DNA of 64,000 bases, from positions 91,682,009-91,746,008 of the forward strand of contig NC_088794.1 of the NCBI RefSeq assembly GCF_011386835.1, given 5' to 3'. The translations under genes were made by a program, and so were the position numbers. Shown piece after piece: positions 34,201 through 59,419 of this stretch (position 1 is the stretch's first letter; the number at the start of each line of letters is the position of its first letter). The notes under the pieces were generated by a model that saw nothing but the letters and a program-made list of their open reading frames with translations, was not told where the DNA came from and ran no database searches. Source of the DNA: Chrysemys picta bellii. Its lineage: Eukaryota > Chordata > Testudines > Emydidae.

Positions 34201-37100
34201 TGCCTGCAGACACCCGTTTTCCAATTCTATCTAGAGATTAAATGGTGCAGAGAGCCACATCAAGGCAAGTCTGTGGCAGAGTAGGGAGTTGAACTGAGCT
34301 CTCCCAAGTTCCAGGCTAGTACCCTTGCCACTGGGCTACTGTTCTTCTTCATAGTTTACATCTGTATATTTAGTTAAGAAACTCTGTGGATATTTGAATA
34401 TTTATGCACCTTCTTGTAAATGCTAATCTCTGTACTTTTAAATGTTAAGATTTTAACTGTAACATTATTTGGTAAACTAGCAGCCATAACAAAAGTTACA
34501 AAGATTTTATGTGTTATTAACTATACTGTGCTAACTTGGTTTTGTTGTGGAGAGCTGTGTGGGTTACATATACAGTGTAATTATTCATAGATATGACTTG
34601 GGTATAATACCAGCGGCTGATAAATCAATATACAAACATTTTAAATAATCTGTAACATTTATGGTGGCAGATCAGCCACCTCCTTCTCCACCCTCAGAGC
34701 AGCGAACTGGCTTTAGGGGATGGATCAGTGGTGACCCACAGAGGAAAACAAAGGATCAAAAAAGAGGCTTGAAGAGGAGAGACTCTACGGGGGGCCCATA
34801 ACAACAAGCTCACTAAGCTGGTGTTTAAGAATTCCACATTTCATAGTTTTGCACCACTTGGGAATTGAAATCTCAGAAGAAAACCAGATCTCATGTACTT
34901 TTATTCTCATAAACAGCATTTGAAAATATAATGGCAAATAAACATAAATATTACACCTCATGCATATGTCAAATGTAGATAGGAGGCTATGCATTTGGGT
35001 TTTTTCTTTTTGAGAAGAAGGGAGAGAGACCTGCATATGTTCATTCCTACCCCACTTAGGAGAGGAGATGTGCATATTCTTGTTATGCTCATTCCCACCC
35101 CATTTATTTATATATAATACACATACGCACACTTACTTTACTTTTTGTATTTTGTAACATTCAAGAATAAAGACGAACCAGCACTCTAAACTAAACAGAT
35201 GTGTCCAGAAAGAAAAAATCATCACTAAATCTGATTAGTTCTTCTTATCAACAAAATAAACATTGTGACAGAGATATCAGCTATCATGTTTTATTTTTTA
35301 ATGTCCTTGATGCTTATGGAGGTTAACGTTTATGGAGCTCAGCTGAGCAAGAAGTATGTATGAAATCCAGGTGTTAGCAATAGGAACATTATTATTTTAT
35401 TCTTAATCCTAGAAGTCCATGAGATTGTAATTTTCTCTTTACTAATTAGGTTTATATCACATTGATCATTATGGCATTTTCAGTAGCAAAGACTCAATCA
35501 GTGTTGGACACAAATTTCCAGTCCTCGATTTTATTCACCTGTTGAAATACAGGGGGAAACCACTCAGGAAGACAGTTCTAGTGGTGTAAAATTCTTCCTC
35601 ACCCCTGACCCTTCTCAGAAGAAAATGTGCTGCTAAAATAAAAGACCTGATATTTCTTTTCTCCTCTTCATGGAGAGCAATACTTGAGATGCCGTATATT
35701 GCTGTTGCTTATCTCATATTGAAAAACATACCTTAAATGGCAGTCTTTAGTGCAATGTAATTATTTTTTATTTATTGCTGTAACTGACATGTCTACCTTT
35801 TACTTGACTGTGTCAGACCTACATACATCCCTTCACCTTAGGTTGTTCAATGTAATCAGCTGTCTAATCTTATTTTTCTATATTTAGCTAAATGTTTGTG
35901 TGTTGGGATGTATGTTTACCGTCCCTTAACGTGGATATAATCCATACTGAAATTAGAATAGGTACCTCGATGTTTTTCATTTTTTTAATAGGGACACTAA
36001 TTAATATGAGATTATTAAAACCGGGTTTGAGGTTGTTGGATTTTTTTAAAAAATCTGATTTGTTTTTCACTTTTACTGCTGTTTAATTGTCCAAACTGAA
36101 TGAATGAAGGGTAAAAAGTAAAGCAGACTAAGCTGTTTTACTTCCTGATTTCACATACTGTTACAGTGGTGTTTGGATTTGTGGTGCAATTACTGCAGAG
36201 GAATATTTAAATATAAACAAAACCTGTTTCTGTTTTTACAGATAATATATTTTATAAAACTTATTTCCAACCCCTATTTTTTGGGTCCAAACTACCTGAC
36301 ATTGAGTTGAGTGGGATGATGCACATATGTAATGTGTGTTGGCAGGATTGAGACCTTTAGTTGTCTCCTAAAGCCTTTCCAGAAGGTGCCATTGGGCTAC
36401 GGGGTGAAATCTTGGCTCTATCAAAGTAGATGACAAAATTCCACTAACTTAAATGGGGTCAGACCTTCACAGCTAATTTTGTTTTGTTTTGTTTTGTTTT
36501 TTACTTGCTTTGCTGCTGAAATTTGAATTCATTTTAACAATAGTTTTCTATGGAATGTCAGTTCATGTCAAGAAAAAACAGCTGTGCTGAAAGAGAGTTT
36601 TTTCTAACATATCTGGTATACCTGTCAGCAGAGACAGCTGAAACAGCAGAGACAGAGAAGCATGGGTTTCATTTATAAGTTTAAAGGAACTGGGAGTGAA
36701 ATCATTACCCTATTGAAGTCAATAATTTTAAAAATAAGTTACTAATTCATTTTGGGTAAATTGTTCTCATTTAGCTCTTTTCCTGCTTCTTTCACACTCT
36801 GTATTCCTTAATCAGTTTCCCATCATCATCCTTGCTAACAAAATAGTTGCAGAGCAAATGTGAAGGATGGCAGGCTTCTCCTACCTCAGGAAGCAGAAGA
36901 TACGCTGCTGTCTGTAGTCAGTTGTGACTTCAACCACAGCCACTGTCTATGAGACCACTTAAATGTTATAATCTCCATTGGACCCACATGTGGAATTTAA
37001 ATTGTTTTTCTCTGAGTTTCAAATTACTGAATACTTCACCCCCAAAATGTTTCTCAGTAAGAAAGTTCTATAAATTTGACATGCATCTCAAACAGCTTTT
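31300..37100. other. Probable first intron of PTGR2 (if transcription starts at the CpG island)
   Basis: Mostly unique AT-rich DNA without coding signals. Around 32110-32420 an old interspersed repeat is likely (AACTTATAACTTGGCCAAAT and CTGAAACTTTCCAGAAAAAT). At 34240-34345 a SINE-tail-like stretch occurs (GTGGCAGAGTAGGGAGTTGA, TGCCACTGGGCTACTG). A short palindrome is at 36398-36470. Poly-GTTTT repeat at 36479-36500. Confidence 0.4.
36398..36470. repeat. Short palindromic repeat
   Basis: GGGGTGAAATCTTGGCTCTA and TTAAATGGGGTCAGACCTTC around GATGACAAAATTCC; related to 6018-6095. Confidence 0.4.
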
Positions 37101-37149
37101 GCTTTGCAGGGTCACTGACGTACAGTGTGGAATTCCTGCTAAAGTGGTA

Positions 37150-50232
<13,083 letters not shown>

Positions 50233-50272
50233 AAATCTTTGCCTCTTCATGTGAGTGTGGCCCACCAGGAAA

Positions 50273-50278
50273 AATAAA
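50273..50278 (+). terminator. PTGR2: PTGR2 polyadenylation signal AATAAA
   Basis: Canonical AATAAA lies 41 bases downstream of the stop codon, with a TG/T-rich stretch shortly after. Cleavage would fall near 50290-50300. A second AATAAA overlaps the stop codon at 50228-50233. Confidence 0.75.
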
Positions 50279-50431
50279 CTTGACTCTTTATCTTGACTGC
50301 TGAACAAGCATTATTTTATTTAAATTAATCTTCCCTTTTGTTACAGCAGGCACCAACAACTAAAATCCCCCTAAACTTGGATAGCAGAGATTTTTGGACA
50401 CAAGAGTACATTTGAAAAACTCTTCCACTGA

Positions 50432-50731
50432 GGCTACGTCTTCACTACCCGCCTGAATCGGTGGGTAGAAATTGATCTCTCGGGGATCGAATTATCGCGT
50501 CTCGTCGGGACGCAACAATCAATCCCCGAATCAATGCTTGTTACTCCACCAGCGCAGGTAGGAGTAAGCGCCATCGACGGGGGAGCCACGGAGGTCGATT
50601 TGCCACCGTCCTCACAGCGGGGTAAGTCGGCTCGGATACGTCTAATTCAGCTACGCTATTCACCTAGCTGAATTTGCGTATCTTAAATCGACACACCTCC
50701 CCCCCGCCCCCCCCGTAGTGAAGACGTAGCC
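50432..50731. mobile_element. MITE, 300 bp, just downstream of PTGR2
   Basis: Perfect inverted ends GGCTACGTCTTCACTAC and GTAGTGAAGACGTAGCC, flanked by TGA on both sides. The 3-bp duplication fits the PIF/Harbinger group but could also be coincidence. Rich in CpG. Confidence 0.8.
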
Positions 50732-51119
50732 TGAGAAACTTAAATTTGTATCTGAAGCCAGGCTGTATAGTACCTGAAATACTTCCATTTCATAGCCTGA
50801 AACACTCTTCCGCTGGTCCATTTAGTCCATTTCCTTACATAGTGGCGTTTTACATCATGTCTACAAGTCAAGACAAGAGAGCATTATTATATGTATCCTA
50901 ATTTATCCACACAAAGTGCTGGCCTTTAGTTTGCACACAATTGTGAGTTTCATCAGGAATAAATGCAGCTTTAGATTTAATCTTATGCTTCATCTTCTTT
51001 AACTTCTATTTGTTTTTCAGGATTAAAAGAGGGAAAAAATAAAAGGCTTCTTATCAGAGTTCTATATCTCGTCTTTCAATATGCAGATCTGCAAACTCTA
51101 CCATTCAGCAATGCTGCTG

Positions 51120-51870
51120 GCTGTCATAGGGCTGCTTAGACCTAGGAGAAATGTTAATCAAGGGAGAAGTTGCCTGGCAACGAATTCACCAGTTAGGGGT
51201 CTCTGTTCACCTGAGGAGGCTGATCAGGAGGTCATCTGATAGAGGTGCTGGAAGATTATAAAAAGCAGAAGCTGTTCAGTTTGTTCTCTCTCTTAAGCCT
51301 TCTTCCATCAGTGTAAGTTGAGGGAAACTTCTGCAGGAGCCAGAAAAGGCGAGGAGAGAGGACTCTACCTGCTTGAACACAGATGGTCTCCCAGTGACAG
51401 GGTGAGCTAGAGTAAGGGGAAATGCATGTAGGATTTATTTATTTTTCATATAGATCTGTGTAATTCTCATGCGATTAAAGAGCAATAATCGATTAGAACT
51501 CTAAGTAAGGTGCCTGTATGTTATATGCTGCACCTACCAAATGCCTCTTGAGAGAACTGTCACCCACAAGGCTTACACCTTTGGTGGGATTCTGGGGCCA
51601 GGTGTGTTTAAGCTACTGGGGTATTTTGGAGGGATCAGGACTGGATCTGGGTGCCTAGGCAACTGTATTGAGGGGCTCTATTTCCATAAGGGGGTAACAA
51701 AGCGAATTGGTGCCCAGAAAATGTGACAGAGAGGCCAGGGGAGGAAACTGTGCTACAATCTGGTGAGTCCTAGGGAAGCTTAAAACACTCAGGGATCAAT
51801 AGGCTTTGATTTCCTCTCACAGCAGTCTGATGCATGGCTGGCAGGGGGAGCCCAACCGGATCTATAACAC
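51120..51870 (+). repeat. Possible LTR with promoter and primer-binding-like sequence
   Basis: Seen: a TATA-like TTATAAAAAGCAG at 51255-51270, a splice- and leader-like region, and GAATTGGTGCCCAGAAAATG near 51704, which resembles a retroviral primer-binding site. A TG start near 51120 and a CA end near 51868 are possible. No second LTR or internal coding was found, so this is tentative. Confidence 0.35.
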
Positions 51871-52143
51871 TGCTATTAATCCTTAAATGTATAATCTTTT
51901 TTTGCTGTACCAGTCACACTAAAGATAGCTTGTGGGTTAGATAGCAGTAGCTGACAATGAGGGATCGGGTTTTCTATGGTGTTCATCTCTATAGTATCTA
52001 ACCACCTTCCAAACACTAACAAATGTTTCCCTTATAAAAATCCTGTGCTAAACAACTGGGATACAGATGAACAGTAGACGCTCAGAGATTCTGATTTATC
52101 CAAGATCATGTAGGAAGTTGCTGGTGGAGCTAGGAATGGAATG

Positions 52144-52440
52144 TAGAATCATAGAATATCAGGGTTGGAAGGGACCTCAGGAGGTCATCTAGTCCAACCC
52201 CCTGCTCAAAGCAGGACCAATTCCCAACTAAATCATCCCAGCCAGGGCTTTGTCAAGCCTGACCTTAAAAACTCCTAAGGAAGGAGATTCCACCACCTCC
52301 CTAGGTAACCCATTCCAGTGCTTCACCACCCTCCTAGTGAAAAAGTTTTTCCTAGTAGATCTCCTGCATCCTAGTACCTGTACCACAAGGCTGTCCTTCC
52401 TTGGAATAGATGTGAGGAGCAAGTCATTATGGCACCAGGA
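52144..52440 (-). mobile_element. CR1 LINE 3' end
   Basis: The minus frame 52422-52228 reads [20 protein letters not shown], then [20 protein letters not shown], the standard C-terminus of CR1 ORF2. The + sense begins AGAATCATAGAATATCAGGG, the complement of the CR1 terminal repeat. Confidence 0.92.
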
Positions 52441-52451
52441 TCACCCTAGAT

Positions 52452-52736
52452 CAGGTGTCGGCAACCTTTCAGAAGTGATGTGCCGAGTCTTCATTTATTC
52501 ACTCTAATTTAAGGTTTTGCGTTTCATTAATACATTTTAATGTTTTTAGAAGGTCTCTTTCTATAAGTCTATAATATATAACTAAACTATTGTATGTAAA
52601 GTAAATAAGGTTTTAAAAATGTTTAAGACGCTTCATTTAAAATTAAATTAAAATGCAGAGCGCACCGGACCAGTGACCAGGACCCAGGCAGTGTGAGTGC
52701 CACTGAAAATCAGCTCACGTGCCTTGCCTACCCCTG
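52452..52736. mobile_element. hAT-like element, 285 bp (copy 3 of 3), reverse
   Basis: Ends CAGGTGTCGGCAACC and TTGCCTACCCCTG; flanks CCCTAGAT (52444-52451) and CCCCAGAT (52737-52744). The interior is the complement of 42638-42942 with a short deletion. It landed next to the CR1 end. Confidence 0.85.
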
Positions 52737-52739
52737 CCC

Positions 52740-55440
52740 CAGATTCACACATGGAGGGGAACTTCTGTATGTGCACCTACTCATTTACCCTCCCCTCTCC
52801 CCTACATGGAAGGAGTTCAGCTGCTCCCACAGTGCCATTCCCCAGGATCCCACTGCAGTTTGGGGATCCATTCAGGGGAAAGGAGCAGAGGTAGGAGGAA
52901 AAAACACATAAATACTATCCCTGCCAAGGTTCTTCAGGCTAGGTGGTATAATTGTAAGCAACACCCAAAAGTTGCTGCAGATCCTCCTCCTCAGAGCTAC
53001 GAGCCCCTACTTCCTGGCAAATGAGATCCCAACTTGCATCATAGGTTTGCAGTAAGGATATGGGACCTTCTAATGGGAAAGAAAAGTCTTATGGGCCAGG
53101 AATGTCCCATGTTTTATCTGTGGTTGTAACGTCGTGGCCTCAGTGGGAAGATGTACAGATCCTAAACTACACTTTAGAAATAACTGCTAGGAATTTCATA
53201 TTGTCAGTATTGCCCAGTCAAATCCATCTATCCTTCATTCTGCATCACAAAAATGAAGGGTGAACTTGACCCCGCAACACTGACAATTTGAAATTTCTAA
53301 CAGCGCATCCTAAAGACTACTGTTCAAGAGACAGGCCTGTACAAGGTTTCCAAAACCTAGTACATTTATTCTAAATAGGCTTTAGAAGTCTCAGTTAAAA
53401 AAAATCGTTAGAATTCACTATAATATCCATTTGCCAGCCAAACCAGTTATTAGTGTTGCAAAAAAACCCAACAACTTACAATACCATTTTTAATTTGAAA
53501 GCCAGAGAGGAAGTGCAAAACAATAACAAATTTGTAAATAGAGAATCACAAATAGAAATTGAAAATGAAAACATTTGGGTTGAATGGTTAGGCACAGACC
53601 TAGAAGCCTTCTCCTACCTGGTCAGATTTAACAGTGCCACAGATCTTAAAAAAACAGGGCAGCAAAGCAGGTAACTTATGCAGTTCTTGTGTCTTGTAGA
53701 TAGCCAGCTCCATTTCCCAGTGATGCTGTAGCAACCTGCATGGATGGAAGAGCCCAGAGTGCAGGAGGAAAGAGTTTGGAGGAGGGCAGGAGGCACCAGG
53801 AAGTGAGCCTGTGTGCACATAGTTGGAATACTGGAATGCAGTTACAGCCCCTCAGCAAATAGTTTTTAATAAAGGGATAATTTAGTTTTAGAAACATGGA
53901 GAAACAAGTTATTGCCCCGCATGTGGTTCATGAAATAGACGTGTGAAACTTCCAAAGGGGCACAAATTGGCTTTAATGTACAATATATCTTGGTGAATAG
54001 GAGTCTTGATTCTTATGGCCAGGACTCAAATCAAATGCCCTAATCCTATATAAATGTGACAGAATGACACCTCAGTCGTCAAGTGCTGACCACCAGTAAG
54101 AGAAATACCAGAATGTCCCTGCGGGGAAACTGATAGCAGCTGAGGCTAAATAGTTAATGGTCCTGAAAATTGCACCAATACTGCATTTTTGTGCAAGAGA
54201 TTTTAATAAATGCTACTAGTCTAATTTACTTTGCTAGTGAGTTAAAATACCCAGTATCAGTTTTTAAATGGAAGGGGAAGGCTGTCTTACTTGGTCATTT
54301 CTATCTAAGAATTTAGTTTGATATGTTACTGAGTGACTTCTACTTTTTTTTTTTTAGCCGTGAGATTTTCCCATTTCTCCCTCTTCTTAAGGATTTGCTT
54401 GGTTCTCCACGTATCTTCTAAGGTCCCATATATCAAGTAGCTTGCCCTACAAATGAGAATTTTACATGTCTCTCTTCAGACCCCATTAGCATTGCTCCTA
54501 ATTTAGCAAAAGGCTTTGCTGCAAAGTTCTTCTTTCTCCTTAAGGTTGAAGATGGGCTGCCTTCATGGGATTGAGGACACACACACACACACACACACAC
54601 ACACCACCCCCCACCCCCCCATTAGATACCCTAATTTATTCAAAATTCATATTTTATTCAAAAAAGACTTCTAAGGAAACTGTCCTTTACATTTCTGTGG
54701 TGTAATTGTAGGAGAGAGACTACAATCATAATAAAACCCCAATTGAAATGCCATGAATGTCTTCTCATTCCTTTTTTCTGCTTCAGAAGTGGAAGGCAAA
54801 AATTAATTGTAGCAAAATTACCTTTTTCAGGTTCCCAGAGCTGGATTTGTTTGTCCAAAGTACAAGGCTTGTGTTTATGAACTGTGTTTGCCTTAAGACT
54901 GTTTCCACAGAGTGAGCTGTTTATCTGGCACTGTGTGAGCTGACACATCTTACAGCAATAACATTCCTCTGGGAGTCATTTTTTCATATGTGAGATAAAA
55001 CATAATACAGAAAATCCCCAGTACTACTTGCTTCCCAGCAGCTGCTTAGTAATCTACCCAAGTCACCACCCTATCAATAGGTGATGAAACGAGGGGTTAT
55101 CCAATGTGAGATCATGCTGCAGTATTGATCCTTTCCTTTCTAAAAAGAAGTTTGGATGCAGCAATATTTCTGCAGTCTGCTAGCCTATAAAGATGCTATC
55201 AGACACAAATGGCTAAAGAAGGAAAAACCAAAGAAATGGAAGATTGAAGGAAATCTCAACAGGGTGCCACAGTTGTATATGGGAGCCTGATAAAGAAACA
55301 CATTTACATATATGAAGCCTGGTTCTCTCTCTCTCTTGTTTTTAAACAGTACAAGGGAAAAATGTTTAAAGAAAGTGTCCTACATTACAAGCGATTAATA
55401 CAAATCCAGATGTCTTTATTTTAATTGCATATGACTTACT
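52740..55440. other. Unique intergenic sequence
   Basis: No gene recognised. A CA microsatellite is at 54577-54604. Confidence 0.4.
54577..54604. repeat. (CA)n microsatellite
   Basis: About 14 CA units followed by a C-rich tract. Confidence 0.9.
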
Positions 55441-55448
55441 CTATGGGT

Positions 55449-55560
55449 TTGCAGTATTGTTGTAGCCATGTTGGTCTACATCTTTTATTGGTCCAACTTT
55501 GGTTGGTGAAAGAGACAAGCTTGTAAGCTTCACAGAGCTCTTCTGCAGGTCTCTAACTTA
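55449..55560. repeat. Retroelement 3'-tail-like repeat
   Basis: TTGTAGCCATGTTGGTCTAC, TTTTATTGGTCCAACTTTGG and CACAGAGCTCTTCTGCAGGT form a widely dispersed reptile repeat resembling the tail of another Penelope-like subfamily. Class is tentative. Confidence 0.55.
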
Positions 55561-55569
55561 CACTAACTA

Positions 55570-56355
55570 TGTGATTCTTCAGCAGCCTATCTTTGCATAG
55601 TCCAGCATGGGTCTCAGTTAATAAAGGATGACTTAGCACAGCTACATAAGACAAATGCAGGACTCAGAGTTAATAACGGCAAAGGGATGAGGATTTCGTC
55701 CATGTTGGTTTAACTTAGACTGTGGATGGTGGTCTCTAAGCTCCCATGTAAGAGCAGAGGGCAGGTATAAATTCAAAGTAGTCCTCAAGTCTGTTCACTA
55801 CTTGTGAGGGTATGAGAGTGATTAGGTTTGGGTTTGTTTGTGCACTCCGTTCCTCCTGTATGTTAGCTCCTTCCTCCTCAGCCCTATTGGTGGCTCTGTA
55901 GTGCCAGACAACATGGGTTCATGACTGGAACAGGAACCCTGCAGCCTACACAGAGAAACTGCTCTTGCAGCAGGTATTAGCATTTGCCACAAGAGCAAAG
56001 ATGGAAGGTGACTGGTTTTCAAAGAGCTGCCTAGTACTTTATTCCATACTTAATATTTAAAGTAAGGGGAAGGGCAAATGCAAGGTTACATAGTTTACCC
56101 ATTCCTAAATTGCTCTCCTCCATCTCCATTACCATACTTCTCACATTAGTCAGGGTCTCTTCAAGTTGGGAAGTGGTACCTTATACGGTCCATAAACAGA
56201 AAAAGAACAGCAGGGGGAATAGGGAATAAACCTACAAAAAACACTATTATTGTTTTAACACACAAATAGCATCACACTGCCCAGAAGAAAGGTGACACGG
56301 GCCGGTGTAAATTCCATAACCAGGAACTATTTAGCTAAAGGCTACTAGAAAACCT
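55570..56355. other. Unique intergenic sequence
   Basis: No gene or element recognised. Confidence 0.4.
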
Positions 56356-56365
56356 TGCCCTAGCC

Positions 56366-56915
56366 CAGGGGTGGGCAAACTTTGTGGCCTGAGGGCCACA
56401 TCGGGGAATAGAAATTGTATGGTAGGCCATGAATGCTCACAAAATTGGGGTTGGAGTGCGGAAGGAGGCGAGGGCTCTGGTTGGGGATCTGGGTTGCGGA
56501 TGAGGAGTTTGGGGTGTAGGAGGGTGCTCTGGGCTGGGATCAAGGAGTTTGGAGAGCAGGAGGGAGAGCAGGGCTGGGGCAGGGGGTTGGGGCGTGGGGA
56601 GAGGCTCAGGGGTGCAGGCTCTGAGTGGCGCTTATGTCAAGTGGCTCCTTGAAGCAGTAGCATGTTCCTTCTCCAGCTCCTATGCATGGAGTGGCCCCCA
56701 ACCCTGCTAGAGTGCTGGAGCAGGGCCATGTGGCTGCTTCCAGGAGCCACATGGTGCGGCCCCCGACCCAGTACCCCGACTTGAGCGCCAGGGAGGGCCC
56801 GAGCCTCATGGTGCAGCCCCTGACCTGGCGTGGGACAAGCCCGAAACCCTGCTCCCCAGCAGGAGCTTGGGGGCTGGCTTAAAACAGCCCACGGGCTGTA
56901 GTTTGCCCACCCCTG
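56366..56915. mobile_element. hAT-like element, 550 bp
   Basis: Ends CAGGGGTGGGCAAACT and AGTTTGCCCACCCCTG are perfect inverted repeats, flanked by a perfect 8-bp duplication CCCTAGCC (56358-56365 and 56916-56923). Related to 47597-48129. Long frames on both strands are compositional. Confidence 0.93.
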
Positions 56916-57929
56916 CCCTAGCCAGTTGAGGACGGTCACAGCTGAGTGGGTTCCTCCTCTCCCATGAACTTGAGTACTGAGATGGGGAGGCCTCTTTGTG
57001 TTTCTATCCGTGAGTTTCCCTTCTGTGAACTGCACAATAACAACACCAGCTCTTCCTAAACCCTTAGCATCTTCCAAAGTCTGCAGCGATAGAGCAAGGG
57101 CTTCGTAGGCACCCTTGACTCAGCCTCAGCATCCCTTTCAAAGGGCTTGATTCTGCCACCTTTTCACAGGGGCTTTGAGTGTGCTATTCAAGGCATATTA
57201 GGTGGCAGAATTGGGCACATAGCAGCCCTCCCTTTTCATCCTACGTGCAGAGCCCTTGTTTCACCGATGTCCTCCTTCCCTATGTTTTTTTTTAATTTAC
57301 ATCCAAGTTACACATGGCAGAGATGGCCATTGTTCCCAAGCTTTTTGAGAGCATGCACCATTTCAAAGGCTCAGCCATGTAAAACTAAACCCAGTTTTCA
57401 CTGGAATGCTAAAAGGTCCTTCTCAATGAGGGCTATCTCCATTTTGAATTTCAACTTTCACATCCTCCTCCCTGTCTCCCCCCAACTTACTTCAGATGCA
57501 GACTTTCTGCTGACTTTTTTTTTTATTACATACATTCTGAACTGAACTACTTCTGCTCAAATTTTCAAAAGAAATCTCTTCTTTATACTGAGACCAACTA
57601 AGGAAAATTTCAGTTGGAAAAGTGAAGATTCTGGAAATCTACAAGAAACTGAAAATAGAGTGTGTTAGAATGGAAGCAGTTCTGCAGCCTTAACTATAGC
57701 CCTAAATACACAAATACTGCTACAAGAGAGATTAGGACATAAAGAGAATGGAGTATGTGTGACTGGGATACATGATCGCCTCATGGATTTTTTTTTAACC
57801 AGATGTAACAGCTATACTATAATGCTATACATAATTCATATGGGTTCCAGGTGTCCAGTTTTTGACTGGAACGCCTGGTTGAAAAGGGACCCTAGTGACT
57901 CTGGTCAGCACTGCTGACCGGGCTGCTAA

Positions 57930-58560
57930 AAGTCTGATCAGTGGCGCAGGAGGGCTAAGCCAGGCTCCTTGACTGCCCTGGCTCCACATTGCTCCAGAAA
58001 GCAGCTGGCATGTTCCTGCGGCCCCTAGGCGCAGGGGCAGCTAGGGAGGCTCTGCGCGCTGTCTCTGCCCTGAGCACTGGCTCTGCAGCTCCCATTGGCT
58101 GCGGTTCCCAGACAATGGGAGCTGTGGGGGCCGCACCTGTGGGTGTAGGCAGCGTGCAGAGCCCCATGGTCCCTCCACCCAGGAGCCGGACATGCCGGCC
58201 ACTTCCAGGAGCCACCTGAGATAAGCGCTGCCTGGCCGGAGCCTGCACCCCTGCATTCCCTCTCACACTCCAACCCCCTGCCGCAGGTTGGAACCCCCTC
58301 TTGCACTCCAAAACCCCCCTCAACCAAAGCCTGTACTCTCTCCCACACCCCACCTCTGTGCTCCAGCCCCAACCCCCTCCCACACCCAAACTCCCTCCCG
58401 GAGTCCGCACCCCCCGCCTTCCAGTCCCTTCCACACCCCAACTCCCTGCCCCAGCCTGGAGCACCCTCCTGTACCCCAAATCCCTTATCCCCGGCCCCAC
58501 CCCAAAGCCCACATCCCCAGCTGGAGCCTTCCTAAACATTCCTTTGTGTTGGCATAGGAG
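57930..58560. repeat. GC-rich hAT-like remnant without clear ends
   Basis: Shares GCAGCTCCCATTGGCTGCGG, CAATGGGAGCTGTGGGG and a C-rich stretch CCCCAACCCC with the 47597 and 44030 elements. A 221-codon minus frame (57955-58620) follows the GC-rich repeat and has no recognised domain. Confidence 0.55.
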
Positions 58561-58889
58561 GCTGTGTCTACTCAGCTTGATCAAGGACTGAACTAGCAGG
58601 TGTCTCAGGCTGAAGTGCATTGTCTAAGATAGGATAGTTCACACTATGATAGGACCAGCCTTTACTACTCTCCAAGAAAAGAAATAATGAAACAACTCAG
58701 CAATATGTTGCAAAGCAGGAAAGGACTCTGCTCCATTAAGGCAAAATGGAATTCCTCCTGAAGTTAATAGGAATCATTTACATTTCATGGAGGCTAAATA
58801 GGGCCTTTTCACATTAGTGGTGAAATCATGACCCCTCTGAAATCAATGACAAAACTCCCATTAACTTAAGCAGGCACCAGTTGTTTTGT

Positions 58890-59199
58890 GAAAGTGTGCC
58901 ATGCAAAGAGTACCCAGAAAGGGCCTTTCCCTCCTAGGAGAACACCAGAGTTATGAACTGACCGGTCGATCACACACCTCATTTGGAACTGAAAGTACAC
59001 AATCAGGCAGTAGCAGAGACACCCCCTCCTCCCCCTCCCCCAAAAGCAAATACAGTGAAGTTTCAAAGCAGTATTAAATCAATGTTCAGTTGTAAACTTT
59101 TGAAAGAACAACCATAACATTTTGTTCAGAGTTATGAACATTTCAGAGTTACAAACAATCTCCATTCCCGAGGTGTTCGTAACTCTGAGGTTCTACTGT
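58890..59199. mobile_element. Tigger/pogo-like DNA element remnant
   Basis: Right end GTGTTCGTAACTCTGAGGTT, CTACTG followed by TA is the Tigger-type terminus. The left side has a degraded mirror (AACACCAGAGTTATGAACTG). A GTTATGAAC/GTTACAAAC pair lies before the end. No transposase. Confidence 0.65.
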
Positions 59200-59325
59200 A
59201 CGTTGTGCCATCTGATCTGCTACTTTTATGTAAAGGTTTGTTCACTGAAGAGAATGGACAATACAGATGACAACTGGTGAAAATTCAAGAAAATTCTGCC
59301 CTGCATTTGGCAGTTAGGCCTTTTC

Positions 59326-59410
59326 TACACACTAAGGTTGTACCACCTGAACTACACCAGTACAGTTCAAGCTGTACAAGCCATAGTGTGGATGCAATTA
59401 TATCAATATA
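59326..59410. repeat. MITE scrap with TCTACACA end
   Basis: GGCCTTTTCTACACACTAAG followed by AACTACACCAGTACAG and GCCATAGTGTGGATGC. Similar to the GTCTACAC family at 27921 and 62457. Other end unclear. Confidence 0.35.
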
Positions 59411-59419
59411 AAGACGCCC

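Noticed and set aside
37144..37149. Upstream in-frame extension of PTGR2 before MIIQRVV
   Set aside because: The upstream open frame crosses a splice acceptor at 37109, and the homologous protein starts at the equivalent methionine.
57955..58620. 221-codon minus-strand frame
   Set aside because: It follows a GC-rich hAT-like remnant whose modules recur at 44030 and 47597; the composition explains the open frame.
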